DNA of 64,000 nt from Triplophysa rosa (lineage: Eukaryota; Chordata; Actinopteri; Cypriniformes; Nemacheilidae), in NCBI RefSeq assembly GCF_024868665.1, contig NC_079907.1, forward strand, positions 16,527,093 through 16,591,092, given 5' to 3'. The position numbers and the translations under genes are program-made. Shown piece after piece: positions 25,110 through 39,200 of the stretch (within the stretch, counting starts at the first letter, position 1; each line of letters opens with the position of its first letter). The notes below the pieces were generated by a model. It was not told the origin of the DNA. It made no database searches and saw only the letters and a list, made by a program, of their open reading frames with translations.

Positions 25110-26062
25110 TAGAGGTGCACCGATTGACCAGTCAGAGACCGGAATCGGCCGGTTATTCGTATGATCGGCCCGACCGGTGACCGGCCGGTCAGTCTCACGT
25201 CTCGCCGATTCCAAGCCGATCTTCTGTTTCCCGTGATGCGGGCAAGAACGTCACAGCCGTCAGTACACTCAAAGCCGCAAGTAAACATGTAAACGTGCGC
25301 GTGCACAGCCTGTCGTTCACGGCTCGTTTATACTCGCATGTGGGTCCACCGGACCGGATGCGCATCTCTGATATCCGCTGACTGCACATGCATGCACACG
25401 CATCATGTACTGTACAGACAAAAAGGTGCACTGTAGTTCATCTCTCGCTGCTCCGTCTACATGGGGTATGTATGCTAACAGTGATGCTATTAGCATCATG
25501 CTAAACTCTGACACATGCTAAACTCATGTTGAAGTCGTTCACTCTGTAAAACAAACATAAATTCCATTCAGCCTGATTCCTTGTCTTACGTTAAAACTGT
25601 GGTTATTTCACCTAGGTAAAATGACATTCAACACGACTTCTACTTGTTTTTAAAAATCCCAAATATAAAAAAATGAATAAATCAACCAATATATGTGACA
25701 TATATCTGATTGAGTTCTTTACTAACACAAAAAACTGCAAATACATATACATCTTTAGAGTAGAATTCACTCATAAGTTTTTTAACTTTTTTATTGAAGT
25801 TGCAGCAAAAATCAACCCACTTCTTTTAATACTACAGACACAAGATAAAGACAATTTATTTTACATTTCAGAAAAAATGAAATAAAGCAATGTTTGTTTC
25901 ATAAACGGAAACAGACGAGAATAAAGTTGAAGTATTTTATTGTTATCTTAGACTTTTGTGAGATGAGTACAAAAATGAAAAAGGTAAATTAAGTGACATG
26001 TTTAGTTATATTTGATTATTTGTACTTCTTTTCAGTTGGCAAAGAAAATCGGTGCATCTCTA
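25110..26062. mobile_element. hAT element inserted in Tc1
   Basis: Ends TAGAGGTGCACCGATT and AATCGGTGCATCTCTA are near-perfect inverted repeats. They are flanked by a perfect 8-bp duplication ATTCTGGA (25102-25109, 26063-26070). The left subterminal region is crowded with CGGCC/GGCCG and CCGGTC motifs. It is 953 bp and non-autonomous. Confidence 0.9.
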
Positions 26063-26194
26063 ATTCTGGAGTATAAGCAATTCGCCATCATAAAAACTGA
26101 GGCAGCAGACTTTGTGAAAATTAATATTTGTGTCATTCTCAAAACTTTTGGCCACGACTGTACAGTTCTTCTTCAAACTGATATAGACCCAACA

Positions 26195-26370
26195 TAAATA
26201 TTATGTGACCCAAACTTAACTTCCGGTGGACCTCCACAAAGAATGAGTAGTTGTAATTGAATTTAATACAGTTAACGTACTGTACAAGACCGATAACCAA
26301 ACACAGAGTGAAAGATAACCTCAAGCCATGCGCGTGTGTCTGTTGAAACCGTCTATAAAACAAAAGTAAA
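26195..26370 (+). repeat. dispersed repeat, copy 1 (partner near 61430)
   Basis: Shares an ordered series of blocks with 61430-61640: ACTTAA then TCCGGTGGACCTCC, AAAGAAT, AACCAAACACAGA and GTCTATAAAA. Identity is moderate. Family unknown to me. Confidence 0.55.
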
Positions 26371-26499
26371 ATATTGTGGTGACATGTTGTCACATTAGGT
26401 TGTATTGTTTTTCCATTCTATTTGGTCCATTTGGCGTGTTTTATACCCCTGTCTATAAGTTCTTACAGGTTTATACAACGAATATACCAAATACCATGG

Positions 26500-26830
26500 T
26501 GTAATAAACTCAACAAACGGGAAGGAAGGAGGCGGGAACCGGCGAACATTCAAACATTTTTAATCAAAATAAATAAACAATAAATCAGCAGTAAAAAGGC
26601 CGGCAGCCACCTCACGGTCGACTGCTGGCCACACAAACATAAATAAAATTTAACGTATGTCCGGGCCTGGTCTTCTCACCGTTTCCTCCTGTCGCTCGGC
26701 CTTTTATGCTTCCGATCTCCTCTGTGGGAGATATGAGGCCACCAGCCTCTCTTCCTCCTCCCACGGCTCTCGTCCCGCCTCCCTCGTCACATGGTATTAC
26801 TATCTGAGTCTGTTTCTGCACTTGTTAAGC
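26500..26830. repeat. possible LTR-type repeat fragment
   Basis: GC-richer block with GGAGGCGGGAACCGG, GGCCGGCAGCC and CTCCTCCCACGG motifs that I associate with dispersed fish retroelement LTRs. No paired LTR or coding region is visible here, so the class is uncertain. Confidence 0.3.
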
Positions 26831-26925
26831 CTGCTAATATCAAAACTCACATTTAACTACGCAATAGGCCTTGCATAATACTTGCATAATAGTGATGTCA
26901 TCCAATATGCATGTAATCTAATGCA

Positions 26926-27163
26926 GTGTTCACACCAAACGCGAACCATCGCAATCCTCGCTCTTTAATAGTTTGTTATATTCGTGTGAGTGACGTGAAA
27001 AACATTTTGTGAAGGGGAGGTCTTCACGCGCCCGGACGTGTCAAACAGTAGGTGTCAATGAAGTCCTCGTGGGCAATGGGCTCGAGTTGAAATTGTTCGC
27101 TTCGCCCACTGCTAGTCCGCGTCTATTCACGCAAATTGATTAATTCGCTTTTGGTGTGAACAC
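26926..27163. repeat. MITE with GTGTTCACACCAAA ends
   Basis: GTGTTCACACCAAACGCGAA on the left is mirrored by TTCGCTTTTGGTGTGAACAC on the right, giving a clear terminal inverted repeat around 238 bp. No coding. It lies about 85 bp upstream of the first coding exon of the RAI1-like gene. Superfamily unclear; Harbinger-like is possible. Confidence 0.65.
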
Positions 27164-27250
27164 ATCATAAGTGTTTTAACAATGAAGTTGAAAAGGGTGT
27201 TGATCATTTAGAGTAACCTTTTAACACATTTGTTTCATCTTTCAGTTGAT

Positions 27251-30200
27251 ATGGAACAGCCTCCCAGCAACTCGGATGGTTTCCAGCCTCAGGATCTTTC
27301 CTCCACCTGCAGCCTACCCAATGTCTTTGATCTGTCGAAGAATGGTGAAGAATGTCTGTTGAAAGCGAATCCTTTGGATGCCTTGCATGTCATCCAGACG
27401 CCAGGCTGGTTTGTTAGTCCTGGGACCAGTAATGGGTTGTTACTTCCAGAGAACGACTCTGATCCATTGCCACTCCCCCCAGACCAGATCCAACCGGACA
27501 CCACGTTTTCTAACACCACTGTCACGCTCTCGTACGTCAGCAGGTCACAGGTTTTCTCCAACCCCAACGCCCTTTCAGATCATTCCCCAATTTATGATGT
27601 TCCACCCTTAAGCAAGGCTTTTGTTCTACATCCTCCTACCAAGCTAGCAGCAGACACAGGAGATGCAGCTCTGTCATTGGATATGGACCAACACTGCCTC
27701 CAACAGGTCTCCTTACCTGTAGGACTAACAGCCTGTGACCAATTCGGGTTCATGTCCCCAGCTCAGGTTGTTGAAAACGTTGCCGCATTGTGCTACCTTC
27801 AACAGCACCCTGATTTAAGTGGCTTGCAAGATGTTGAAAATATTGCTTTAGAAACACTCAAATCTTTACAACAGACCAGCCCTGCCGATTGTAGGTTTCC
27901 TATCAACGTGGATGAACTTCAAAACGGAGCTGCTAATGGTTTATGGAATGTTGTAACTTTTGAGGATGGCTTTACGGAAAGGCACACTGCAAACGTGGAG
28001 GGATTACACAGAAACGGCAACCCTGAGGTGGTCTTTCTGATCTCTAGATCTGAAGAGCCGGTCATGCTACTGAACAACCAGGGCCCTACGAGTTTTCCGG
28101 TATCATTAAACCAAGACTTCATTAGTCCGTTAGATCCAGCCTCACCACCCGCCGCCTCAGTGGATGAGATAGATGATGTTTTCTCTTTGGCACAGGCGTC
28201 AAGTTCTCCAAGTGGAGAAAATTCTGTTGGCAGAGAAACGATTGATGCCGAGCAAGAACGTTTAAGCAGAGAGGAGTTTGATCCCAAAACATCTGACGTG
28301 GAGAAGATGGATTCACATCCTGTATCAGAATTTATTACCAGCACTAATGAGAAACATTCAGGGAATACTGACAAAGCATGCCACACTGAACCTGTACAGG
28401 TCAATGCTATTTCTGAAGGAAAAACAGACACACTTGAGACGACCAGAGGGTCGCTCACCAAAAAGATGACGTTGGAAAGAAAAAAACTGCCCCCGAGAGC
28501 TAGGAGAGGGATGCGATTAGGAGCCATTGTTCAAAACATCCGCCCCGCCAGGTACAAATCAAGTCACGTCACCAACATAAAAAAAGTTCAGGCAAGCAAG
28601 ATTTCCCATCTAGATGTGTCATCCATCAAGAAAAACCAGCACATGCTGGAAAGAGTTTGCACTGCGGCAGTTGAATCTAATGACAAGACCACAGTGCGTT
28701 TACAAAAAGAAGAAACTAATGACAAGACCACAGTTCGTTTACAAAAAGAAGAAACAGATGTCATAGTTTCACCCAGATGTAAAACCACAGTATCTACCTC
28801 TTGTTCCAAAAACAAACATGTTCCTAAACCTTCATTGGATCACAAACCTACAAAGACTTTTCACAAAGACGTACTGTTTGGTTCCAAAAAGAGACTGCCA
28901 AAGAAAGTTTTTAAAAAGCCCTTAGTGGGTATGGGGAATCTTAACTCATTACCAACACTCCAAACCTCTCGAAAAAGTAGTCTGAAACCAATTTTGGGTC
29001 CTGCCGCCGCGAACAAACCTCATGCGTCCAAAAGGAAAAGACAGAAACCCAAGGTTGGCCACACTTCCCTTTTTGTGCCCCAGGAACCAGAAATTAAACT
29101 GAAATGTTTGAGTTACAAAGGTGAAAGAAAGGACGTGCGCAACGACACCTTCGCACCATACGTGCATCTGGAGCTCCAAGATATCCCATCTTGTACAGTT
29201 GTCAACTATCCTGAAGAAAGCTTCAGACTCAAGCATGGAAAGCGTCATGTGACGGCCGGCTCAGTGTCCGTTGTGGTTCCTGTATCTCCTTGTTTGCAGT
29301 ATGGACGAGTGTCGATGGATGGCACGCAGCGGGGCGCTCTAGTGTGCTGTCTCTGTGGAGGCTCCGCCAATGCCATGGAGCTTGGTGACCTGCATGGGCC
29401 ATATTACCCGGAGGGGTTCAAGTCTGCCTCAAAGACTCTTTCCAGTCTACAGGAGAATGAGGAGGATCACAGTGATTCCGATTCATTTTTTTGTCCTAAA
29501 AGAGGGAAATGGGTTGGAAGCCGTTGGACTAGATCTTTGCACAAGCTGTCAGAGTCTGCTGCTTTGATGGCTTGTCAGAGGTGGAGCAGTGACAGTGAGC
29601 TGTCAAGTAGTCCTAATGTTAAGCGACAAGGGGGGGACGTCGGCATCGATTGGTACAGTCCGCCCGTGGTTCCTCTGGACGGTAGCGAGTACTGGCTCCA
29701 TGAAGACTGTGGCATATGGTCAGCAGGTGTCTTTCTGGTTAAAGGAAAGCTGTATGGACTTGAAAATGCTTTCAAGTTGGCTAAAGTGTCGGTGAGATTT
29801 TAAATTTGCAGACATGTGGCTTTGCTTCACTGCATTTGAAAATGGAGCATATCAGCTTAAATTCTCTCATGCCATCCCAAATGTATATGACTACCTTTCT
29901 TTAGTTGAACATTCACAAATAATTTTATATTAAAATGTTGTCTTATATTGGATCCAGAGTGTTGAAGTAAAAAAAAGTGCATCTATCATTCAAGTCATCC
30001 AAATGACTCCAGTGGGTTAATAAATGTCTTTCAAAGTGAAACGATACATTTGTGAGGGAAAAACGATTTACATTTTGAGCTTTAGTGACACTGAAACCAG
30101 AACAAACCCATGAAGTGCTAAATTCAAACATGACACATGATAACATGATGAAATATCACATACGTAGTCAGGAGACATGCAAGAAACTGATATTTGAAGT

Positions 30201-33200
30201 TCTTAATGTGTCACCATGTGTGAATTTAGAGCTTATCGGTGTTTCTCTTGGTTTGAAAAAAACTGAATAAGCTCAAAATATGATCTGTTTTCTCTTTTTA
30301 ACATTTGACATTTATTATTCCTGTCATTTGGGTTACTTTAATGATTATTGGATGTGCTTTTCAGAGCTTCATTTTGGAATCTGTATAAAAAGATAATTTA
30401 GTTTTAAAGTCCCCCGTTGGATCATTTTATTCTTTAAAACTCATCTTTGATCACTTAAACTGCACCATGAATCCTACACAGGATTTGTCTTAAAGCATAT
30501 TAAACATATCACATTCTGTAGCCATACAAACAAAATGCATTTTTTATTTGAACATTTGAATATAAATTGTATATAGCATTGGATATTAAATGATTTGTTT
30601 GTGTTCAACTGAAGAAAGGAATTCATATACATTTTCGATGGCATGAGGGTAATGTTAAACTTTTCATTTCTATAGGTGAACTATTCTTTTACGAATCTAC
30701 ATTAACGCAGTATTTTTTTTCAGATTTGTTCAACTTGTCAGAATAAGGGGGCAACATTGGGGTGTGTTTTCAAAGGCTGCCCCAACAAATATCACTTCAC
30801 GTGTGCAATGCAGTCAGGTAAGAAACCTAAACAGATGTTGCTTCTTTATGATTCTTGTTTGTTGTGCAACAGAAGACAGAAAACAGCGATCCTCGCATAG
30901 CATTGCGGTTTTGAAATATCAACGCCAGTATGGGATCAGAATTGTTGCAATATTCTGAATAAATAAACTATGACCCGCAAATAAATATAGAGAGTTTCAC
31001 AAGTATTTTTTAAATCCACATATGCACAAAAAGCGAACCATAAATATATGTTAGACGTTCCACAAAAAGAAATGGAATTCACAAATAAATACAATGAGAT
31101 TTGCAAATAAAAAATATTTACAAATTTATTTTAATGGCATTTATTTGTAGATCGCTTTCTGCACATTTGTGGATCGCTTTCTGTGCATTTGTGGATCGCT
31201 TTCTGTGCATTTGTGGATCGCTTTCTGTGCATTTGTGAATCGCTGCACGCATTTGTGGATCAGTGCACACATTTGTGGATGGCTCTCTGTGCATTTGTGG
31301 ATTTTGAAACATTTCTAACGTCAAGACGTGCGCACAATCCACAAATAGGTGGACTATCTACGCAAGCCAATCGGGTAACTTCCGCTTTCATTGTTCAATA
31401 GGGCTCAGCCAATCACGTTTTGCTCTGCACTAAGATTCAGGGAGCTAACATGGCGGCTAGTGGCGGTCTAAAATGCGTGATGTACTAAGAAATGTGAATG
31501 GCCTCTTCTTTATACAAACCCGATTCCAAAAAAGTTGGGACACTGTACAAATTGTGAATAAAAACAGAACGCAATGATGTGGAAGTTTCAAATTTCAATA
31601 TTTTATTCAGAATACAACATATTTGATATTTCATTTGTTTAAACTGAGAGAATGTATCATTTTAAGGGTAAAATAAGTTGATTTTAAATTTCATGGCATC
31701 AACACATCTCAAAAAAGTTGGGACAAGGCCATGTTTACCACTGTGTGGCATCCCCTCTTCTTTTTATAACAGTCTGCAAACGTCTGGGGACTGAGGAGAC
31801 AAGTTGCTCAAGTTTAGGAATAGGAATGTTGTCCCGTTCTTGTCTAATACAGGCTTCTAGTTGCTCGACTGTCTTAGGTCTTCTTTGTCGCATCTTCCTC
31901 TTTATGATGCGCCAAATGTTTTCTATGGGTGAAAGATCTGGACTGCAGGCTGGCCATTTCAGTACCCGGATCCTTCTTCTACGCAGCCATGATGTTGTAA
32001 TTGATGCAGTATGTGGTCTGGCATTGTCATGTTGGAAAATGCAAGGTCTTCCCTGAAAGAGACGACGTCTGGATGGGAGCATATGTTGTTCTAGAACTTG
32101 GATATACCTTTCAGCATTGATGGTGCCTTTCCAGATGTGTAAGCTGCCCATGCCACACGCACTCATGCAACCCCATACCATCAGAGATGCAGGCTTCTGA
32201 ACTGAGCGCTGATAACAACTTGGGTTGTCCTTGTCCTCTTTAGTCCGGATGACATGGCGTCCCAGTTTTCCAAAAAGAACTTCAAATTTTGATTCGTCTG
32301 ACCACAGAACAGTTTTCCACTTTGCCACAGTCCATTTTAAATGAGCCTTGGCCCAGAGAAAACGCCTGCGCTTCTGGATCATGTTTAGATATGGCTTCTT
32401 TTTTGACCTATAGAGTTTTAGCCGGCAACGGCGAATGGCACGGTGGATTGTGTTCACCGACAATGTTTTCTGGAAGTATTCCTGAGCCCATGTTGTGATT
32501 TCCATTACAGTAGCATTCCTGTATGTGATGCAGTGCCGTCTAAGGGCCCGAAGATCACGGGCATCCAGTATGGTTTTCCGGCCTTGACCCTTACGCACAG
32601 AGATTGTTCCAGATTCTCTGAATCTTTGGATGATATTATGCACTGTAGATGATGATAACTTCAAACTCTTTGCAATTTTTCTCTGAGAAACTCCTTTCTG
32701 ATATTGCTCCACTATTTTTCGCCGCAGCATTGGGGGAATTGGTGATCCTCTGCCCATCTTGACTTCTGAGAGACACTGCCACTCTGAGAGGCTCTTTTTA
32801 TACCCAATCATGTTGCCAATTGACCTAATAAGTTGCAAATTGGTCCTCCAGCTGTTCCTTATATGTACATTTAACTTTTCCGGCCTCTTATTGCTACCTG
32901 TCCCAACTTTTTTGGAATGTGTAGCTCTCATGAAATCCAAAATGAGCCAATATTTGGCATGACATTTCAAAATGTCTCACTTTCAACATTTGATATGTTA
33001 TCTATATTCTATTGTGAATAAAATATAAGTTTATGAGATTCGTAAATTATTGCATTCCTTTTTTATTCACAATTTGTACAGTGTCCCAACTTTTTTGGAA
33101 TCGGGTTTGTACTACTCCGTAATGATTGCTTGTGTTTATATGCGTTGTCCATATGTTAGTAACAAACGACTGAAACGTTTATGACTTGATAACAGCGTGC

Positions 33201-36200
33201 ACGGACTGGGGTGGACAATCCCGGTGACTGATTTGGTCTGCTGCAAACCAGCTGTTTTATTGTCTTTATGTATCAAAGTGATAAATTCCAATTTTGGCAT
33301 CTATAAAATATAATCTGTTTCCCCGATACTGCATGGGTAAGCAGCTAGTTCGCGTCGCACACTCAGCGTGTGCCTCCTTTCAAGGTGCGCAGCATTTGCA
33401 TTGCAATGCGCACTGCAGCTGTCGGTGTACTACCAGTATAACAATGGCAGAACTAACGTGGGGGAAATCATCAGCACTGTGAATTTCTATGTCATTCATA
33501 ATAAAACGTCATTTAATCAGTCATCTCTGTTTATCCCATTCCTGAATGATCTCTGCTGTGGTTAAACTGTTCTGTATAGGCTACTGTCTAACTCTTTGCC
33601 ATGACAAAAATGATCACTGTAAGAAACACTACCCATAACATTAACAATAGTAAGCGTTGCCTTTATAGTGGTAGCAGCGTAAGTAGGCTATATTGCAAGA
33701 TGACCATGTGGGACAATTCTGTCCACAATTCCCCACATAGAAATACTGTAGTAGTATAATACATTTACTATCATATGAACAGCTCATATAAAGTTTCCCA
33801 TAATAACGCAAAGAACATACATCAGAATCAGAAGGAGCTTTATTGCCCAAATGTGCTCTACGCACGAGGAATTTGTCTTAGTGACAGAAGCTGCCAGTGC
33901 ACATACAGTTGAAAGTGACAAGTGACAAGACACAGGTAACAAAATATAAAAAAATAAATATGTAATAGACAATACACGTATGAAAAAAAACAATATATGT
34001 CAAAAGAGCAGTGGATGCTATATTGTATGCATGTGCTACATATATACAAGTTATAAAGTGCTTTATACAAATTGTGTAAGGGAATGGGATAGCTGTATGA
34101 TATATTAAATCAGTAACATATATATATATATATTAAATAAATATGAGTACACAGTGGCTTGCAAAAGTATTCAACCCCCTTCATTTTATTCACATTTTGT
34201 TATGCTGCTGCCTTATCTTAAACTACTTTAAATGATTATTTTTTTTACATTAATCTACACTCCATGCACAATAATGACAAAACAAAAAACTGATTTTTGA
34301 CAGCTTTGCAAATTTATTAAAAATAAAAAACAAAAATAAGTACAATGCATAATTATTCACACCCTTTTCTGGGACACTTGAAATTTTGCTCAGAAGCATT
34401 AGTTTTGCTTGTTAATGTTTATACACTTCGAGTGGAGTTAACCTGTGCCAAATTCAATTGAATAAGTATGATTTGGAGCGGGACATACCTCTCTATAAAG
34501 GGTGCAACAGCTGAAAATGCATATCAAAGTAAAAACCAAGACATGAGGTCAAAAGAACTGCCAGTAGAAGTTTGAGACAGGATTGTAGCAAGGCACAGAT
34601 CTGGGGAAGACTTCTGAAAAAAATCTGCTGTATTGAAGGTTCACAGAAGCATGTAGCCTCCATTTATCCTCAATTAAAGAGGTTTGGAACCACCAGATCT
34701 CTTACTTGTGCATGGAGTGTAGATTAATGTAAAAAAATAATCATTTAAAGTAGTTTAAGATAAGGCAGCAGCATAACAAAATGTGAATAAAATGAAGGGG
34801 GTTGAATACTTTTGCAAGCCACTGTAAGTGAGTAGTTTAGTATTGCACATATTTATTGAACAGTGGGGAGAACATTTAACTGTTCATGGGGTAGATGACC
34901 TGAGGGAAGAAACTTTGTTTGGCTGTTTTGGTGCTCAGTGCTCTGTAGCGCCGACCAGATGGCAGCAGTTCAAAGAGAAAGTGTGCTGGGTGTGAGGGGT
35001 CCAGAGAGATTTTGCGAGGCCTTTTACTTGCTCACTCTGGATGAGTCTAGTTCTTGCAGTGGGAAGGGTAGTACCAGTGATTCGCTCAACAGTCCGAAAT
35101 ATCCGCTGTAGTCTTCGGAGGTCTCAAGTGTTTGTATGTGTCCCGAGCATGTAAACTGAAATTGAGAGAGAATATGTCGCCTCTAAATGCAGCAAGTTTT
35201 AAATGACTTCATCGATCAACACAAAGTTACAATGTTAGAGAACTTTAATAAACTTGATCGCTTAGCAACCTTTAAAACAAGTCTTGTACGTCTCTTGATG
35301 TACACGACGTGGAGGAGCGTTTTTTTTTTTATTAACAGACTGATTTGAGCCTACCTGAGCATGCTTGTTTTTTCTAAACAAAAACATGTAAAACAAAATA
35401 ATTGCCTTTTGTATTGCAGTTAAAGTAGTAAAAACAGGCTACTGATAAATTTTATATTAAAACTGCGCATCGTTCTGTTATAATTTTTATTGAGGTTCTG
35501 TAAATTTGCACCAATAATCCCAAACAATTTGCTTTTGTTTTCATATATTCATATTTTTCTTATATTTAACTTAAGCTGGTTGGGCTATACCTTGGTTCTT
35601 GCATCTCATTCTTCAGTGTTCTGCATTTACCAATAAATAGGCTACATAAAAAATACTTATTTTGTTTTAAATTGTTATCTTTATCATTTAAAAACCAACA
35701 ATGTATGCTATATAATAACCCCATTTAGGAGCTGTTTTACGTCTATTTGGCACTAAATATAGAAGGAATGCGGTTATAATATAGCAAACCGCGCTATTGA
35801 ACTATAAAAAAGCCAATATCACCGCAAGGAAAATTCCTTCACCATGACAGCGCTACGTTCCCGTCTACATTACAGTACATTACACGTCACATGTCTTTAG
35901 GATGTGTGTGAACGCACGCACAGGTTCCAGAAAATCACTGGCAGTGTGAACCAAAATCAACCGATCCCATCTTCCCGGGACACTAGGGCTGTCGCGGTAA
36001 CCGCTGTATTGTACTACCGTGCTACTGACAAGCCAACCGCAGGGACAGGAACTCAACCGCAGAAACCGCGGCAACCACCTTTTTTGGGGTATAGAATCAT
36101 GGCATGCTGTTCGTTTTTACACCTTTGCATTGTGCAATGAATTTTTAATAAATGAATGATGACTACAAGAGTATTACGTCACGTGTATCAGTTTCCCGCC

Positions 36201-39200
36201 AACTGTTAGTATCGGGTGTTTCAAAGGCGGAAGCAATGGCAGGCGCTCTGGTCCCAAAACCTAATGTAACATCGCCAGTTTGGGAATACTTCGGCTTTGA
36301 ACCGAATGAAAAGGGAGAGCCAGCTAATTTAGATGAGCCAATATGCAAAATTTGCATAAGAAAGGTGCATGTAACACGTGGCAATACGTCGAATTTGAGG
36401 TATCATCTCGCTAACTGCCATCCAGCCATCGAAGCGCAGCTGCCCTCGCAAGCGTCAAGTCGCGGAGCAACCTCAAAAAAGACAGCCAAGGCCGGTACCA
36501 GCCGACAGTTAAGAGTAGCTGAATCCTTTGCGAAATCTGTCAAATACAGTCGTGAAAGTAACAGGCATAAATGCCTTACATCCGCTGTAACACAGTATCT
36601 CGTTGAGGAAATGGTTCCGTTCCGCACGGTCGAGAAACCTGCGTTTAAGTCAATGCTTCAAAAATTTGACAAGCAGTACGAGTTGCCAGGTAAAACCTAC
36701 TTTTCAGAAACTGCTGTGCCAAAAATGTATAGCATGGTAAAGCAGTTGATAAAAAGCGAACTTATGAATGTCGACTTCTACTCTGCCACAACAGACATGT
36801 GGTCAAGTGTCAATATGACACCATACTGTATATGAGTCTAACTGTTCATTATCGGAGCACTGACTGGATTCTAAAATCACATTGCCTCGAAACCGTGTTT
36901 ACTGTATGCCCGAGAACCACACGTCGGAGAACATTTCGGAAGCTCTACGGCACGCATTTGAAGAGTGGTCCTTGGATGAAAAAAAGCTGACCTGTATCAC
37001 CACAGACAACGGGGCAAACATCGTAGCAGCAGTGAAAAAGCTGAACTGGTCGTGGCTGAACTGCTTTGGTCACAATTTACATTTGGCTGTCACAAACGCA
37101 ATGGCCAGCGTTAGGGATCGCACAGCCCGAGCAATGGGCCTATGTCACACCTTGGTGAATACATTCTCTCATAGCTGGTTAAAGAGAAGAGATCTGGCGT
37201 TAGCACAAGCAGAACTTCAAATCCCTCAGCATAGCCTCATACTGGTGAGTTATGAAATGTAAACTATTCTGTATAAGCTATTACACTGTTAAATTAATAA
37301 TGCACTAAAATGTCTAAGTACAGTAAACTTAAATATAATTTAAATTATATTAAAATGACTAAAACCGAGCTGGACATAGTATGTGTCATAACCTTGTTCT
37401 TTACAGCGTAGAAGCAATAAATAGGAATATAGCAATTAAATAATATGGATCAATAAAAATGTAAACTTCGATTAATCAACTCATGCCTTCTGCTCGATTA
37501 AATGCATTTTTCGTTAAATATAATATAATCAAAGGAAAATGATTTAAAATGATTAAAAGTTAAGCTAACATTTAGGCTAATTTCAGCTCAATGTACGGAA
37601 TGATTTAAATTTATTTTTGTTACGTAAAAATATACTGAAACGAATAATAATTGAAAATGTAGCCTAAAGTCAATTTTGGGAGTTCAGCGATTTAAAATAT
37701 TTTTTTGTTCAGCGATTTAACGGCCAATACTCTGTTTAGGATTGCGCTACGAGATGGGGCTCCAAACAGAAAATGGTGGAAAGAATTTTGGAGCAAGTCC
37801 CTGCTATCAGAAGAGTTTTGGATGACCGGCGACACCACCATCTAAATCCAAGCTGGCAAGATATTGCTGTGCTCGAATCCGTGAATGCAGCACTGAAACC
37901 CGCCGCTGAGTTTACGGATCTGCTGTCTGGCGAGAGCTATGTGACCGTGTCATCAGTCAAACCCGTGCTGAAACTCCTTACAGAGGACATCATTAAACTA
38001 TCAAACGAGGATACCACACTGACATCGGACATAAAGCAAAAAATGTGCAGTGTTCTCCTGGAGAAATACGAACTAGCTGCCTTGCAAAAACTTTTGGCAA
38101 AGGCCTGTTTTTTAGACCCTAGATATAGGGGGGATCATATTTTTGACACTGGTGCAAAATCCGCAATCATCGAAGAGATGCTGGGAATGTCGGAGGAAGG
38201 AAGAGGCGGTGCCAGTGAATCAGTGGCTACAGACGAAGGGCAAGCTGAGGTGCCACCTGCAGCAAAGAAAAAGACTCTTGGAGACCTGCTGAATTCACGG
38301 ACAACCTCCGCGTCAGCGTCCGTACCTAGAAGAGTTCGCACAGATAACGAGCTTACGTGCTATTTACAAGAAGATCCAATAGACTCTAACGCAAATCCAC
38401 TCTCCTGGTGGCGCGAAAACCAGGGCAGATTTCCGATGCTTTCCAAAGTCGCTCGCAAGTACATGTGTATTTGTGCGACCAGCACACCATCAGAAAGAGT
38501 TTTCAGTGCCGCCGGAAACATTGTTACGCCTATACGTTCGTCCCTGACACCACATAAGGTTTAATATGTTAGTTTTTCTAGCACGAAACAAGGACATGAT
38601 AAGCCAGGTTTAAATCACATTCCTTAACGCTCAAGTGAGCTTTTTTATTTATTATTTTATTTATTTTTCCTGTACTGTATTTTCATTTACACTGTTCATC
38701 ATCACTCATGTGATACTTGAGTTCTTTCGTTTTTCAGATTGAAGGCATGTTCTTATTGCTGTGTTCGGCATTTTGCATTGGACAAAAAACATTTTATAAC
38801 CCCTTTCTCTGTCATTTAAAAAGTTAATTCTGACGTGACATAATAGCCTATTTATTTCCATTTTATATTTTTTTGCTGTATTTTGACTTAAACAGATTTT
38901 TTATGTGATAGGCTAATTTAGTTTTTCAGATTCAAGGCATGGTCCATTGTGTTCTGCATTTAACAATAAACAAAACATTTTAAGGCCAGTCTCTCTGTCA
39001 TTTAAAAACAAAAAAATATATACTACATAATAACAACTACTCAATAAATCTTTAAATGCACCAAAATTATATGTCAGGTAATTTGCAAAAAAAAAGGTAG
39101 GTGGGGCGGTACAACCACCAACCGCGCTATTGACCCAGCCATAATTACCGCAAGGGAAATTTCCCAACCGCGACAGCCCTACGGGACACATCTTCCGCAT

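Larger units (their letters stand above)
23679..26160 (-). mobile_element. Tc1-like transposon, inactivated, carrying a hAT insertion
   Basis: Terminal inverted repeats CAGTCGTGGCCAAAAGTTTT and its complement at 26141-26160 are flanked by TA on both sides (23677-23678, 26161-26162), as for Tc1/mariner. The transposase is on the minus strand and frameshifted (separate entry). Between the transposase start and the right terminal repeat a 953-bp hAT has inserted (25110-26062). Without it the element is about 1.5 kb, the usual Tc1 length. Confidence 0.92.

Noticed and set aside
27919..28527. 202-codon minus-strand frame
   Set aside because: Antisense shadow of the large RAI1-like exon.
31138..31300. 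CRISPR-like regular repeat
   Set aside because: Units are head-to-tail without unique spacers, in a vertebrate intron; a plain tandem repeat.
32758..32970. 71-codon N-terminal extension of the intact Tc1 transposase
   Set aside because: It translates the terminal repeat and untranslated leader; the family starts at MGRGS.
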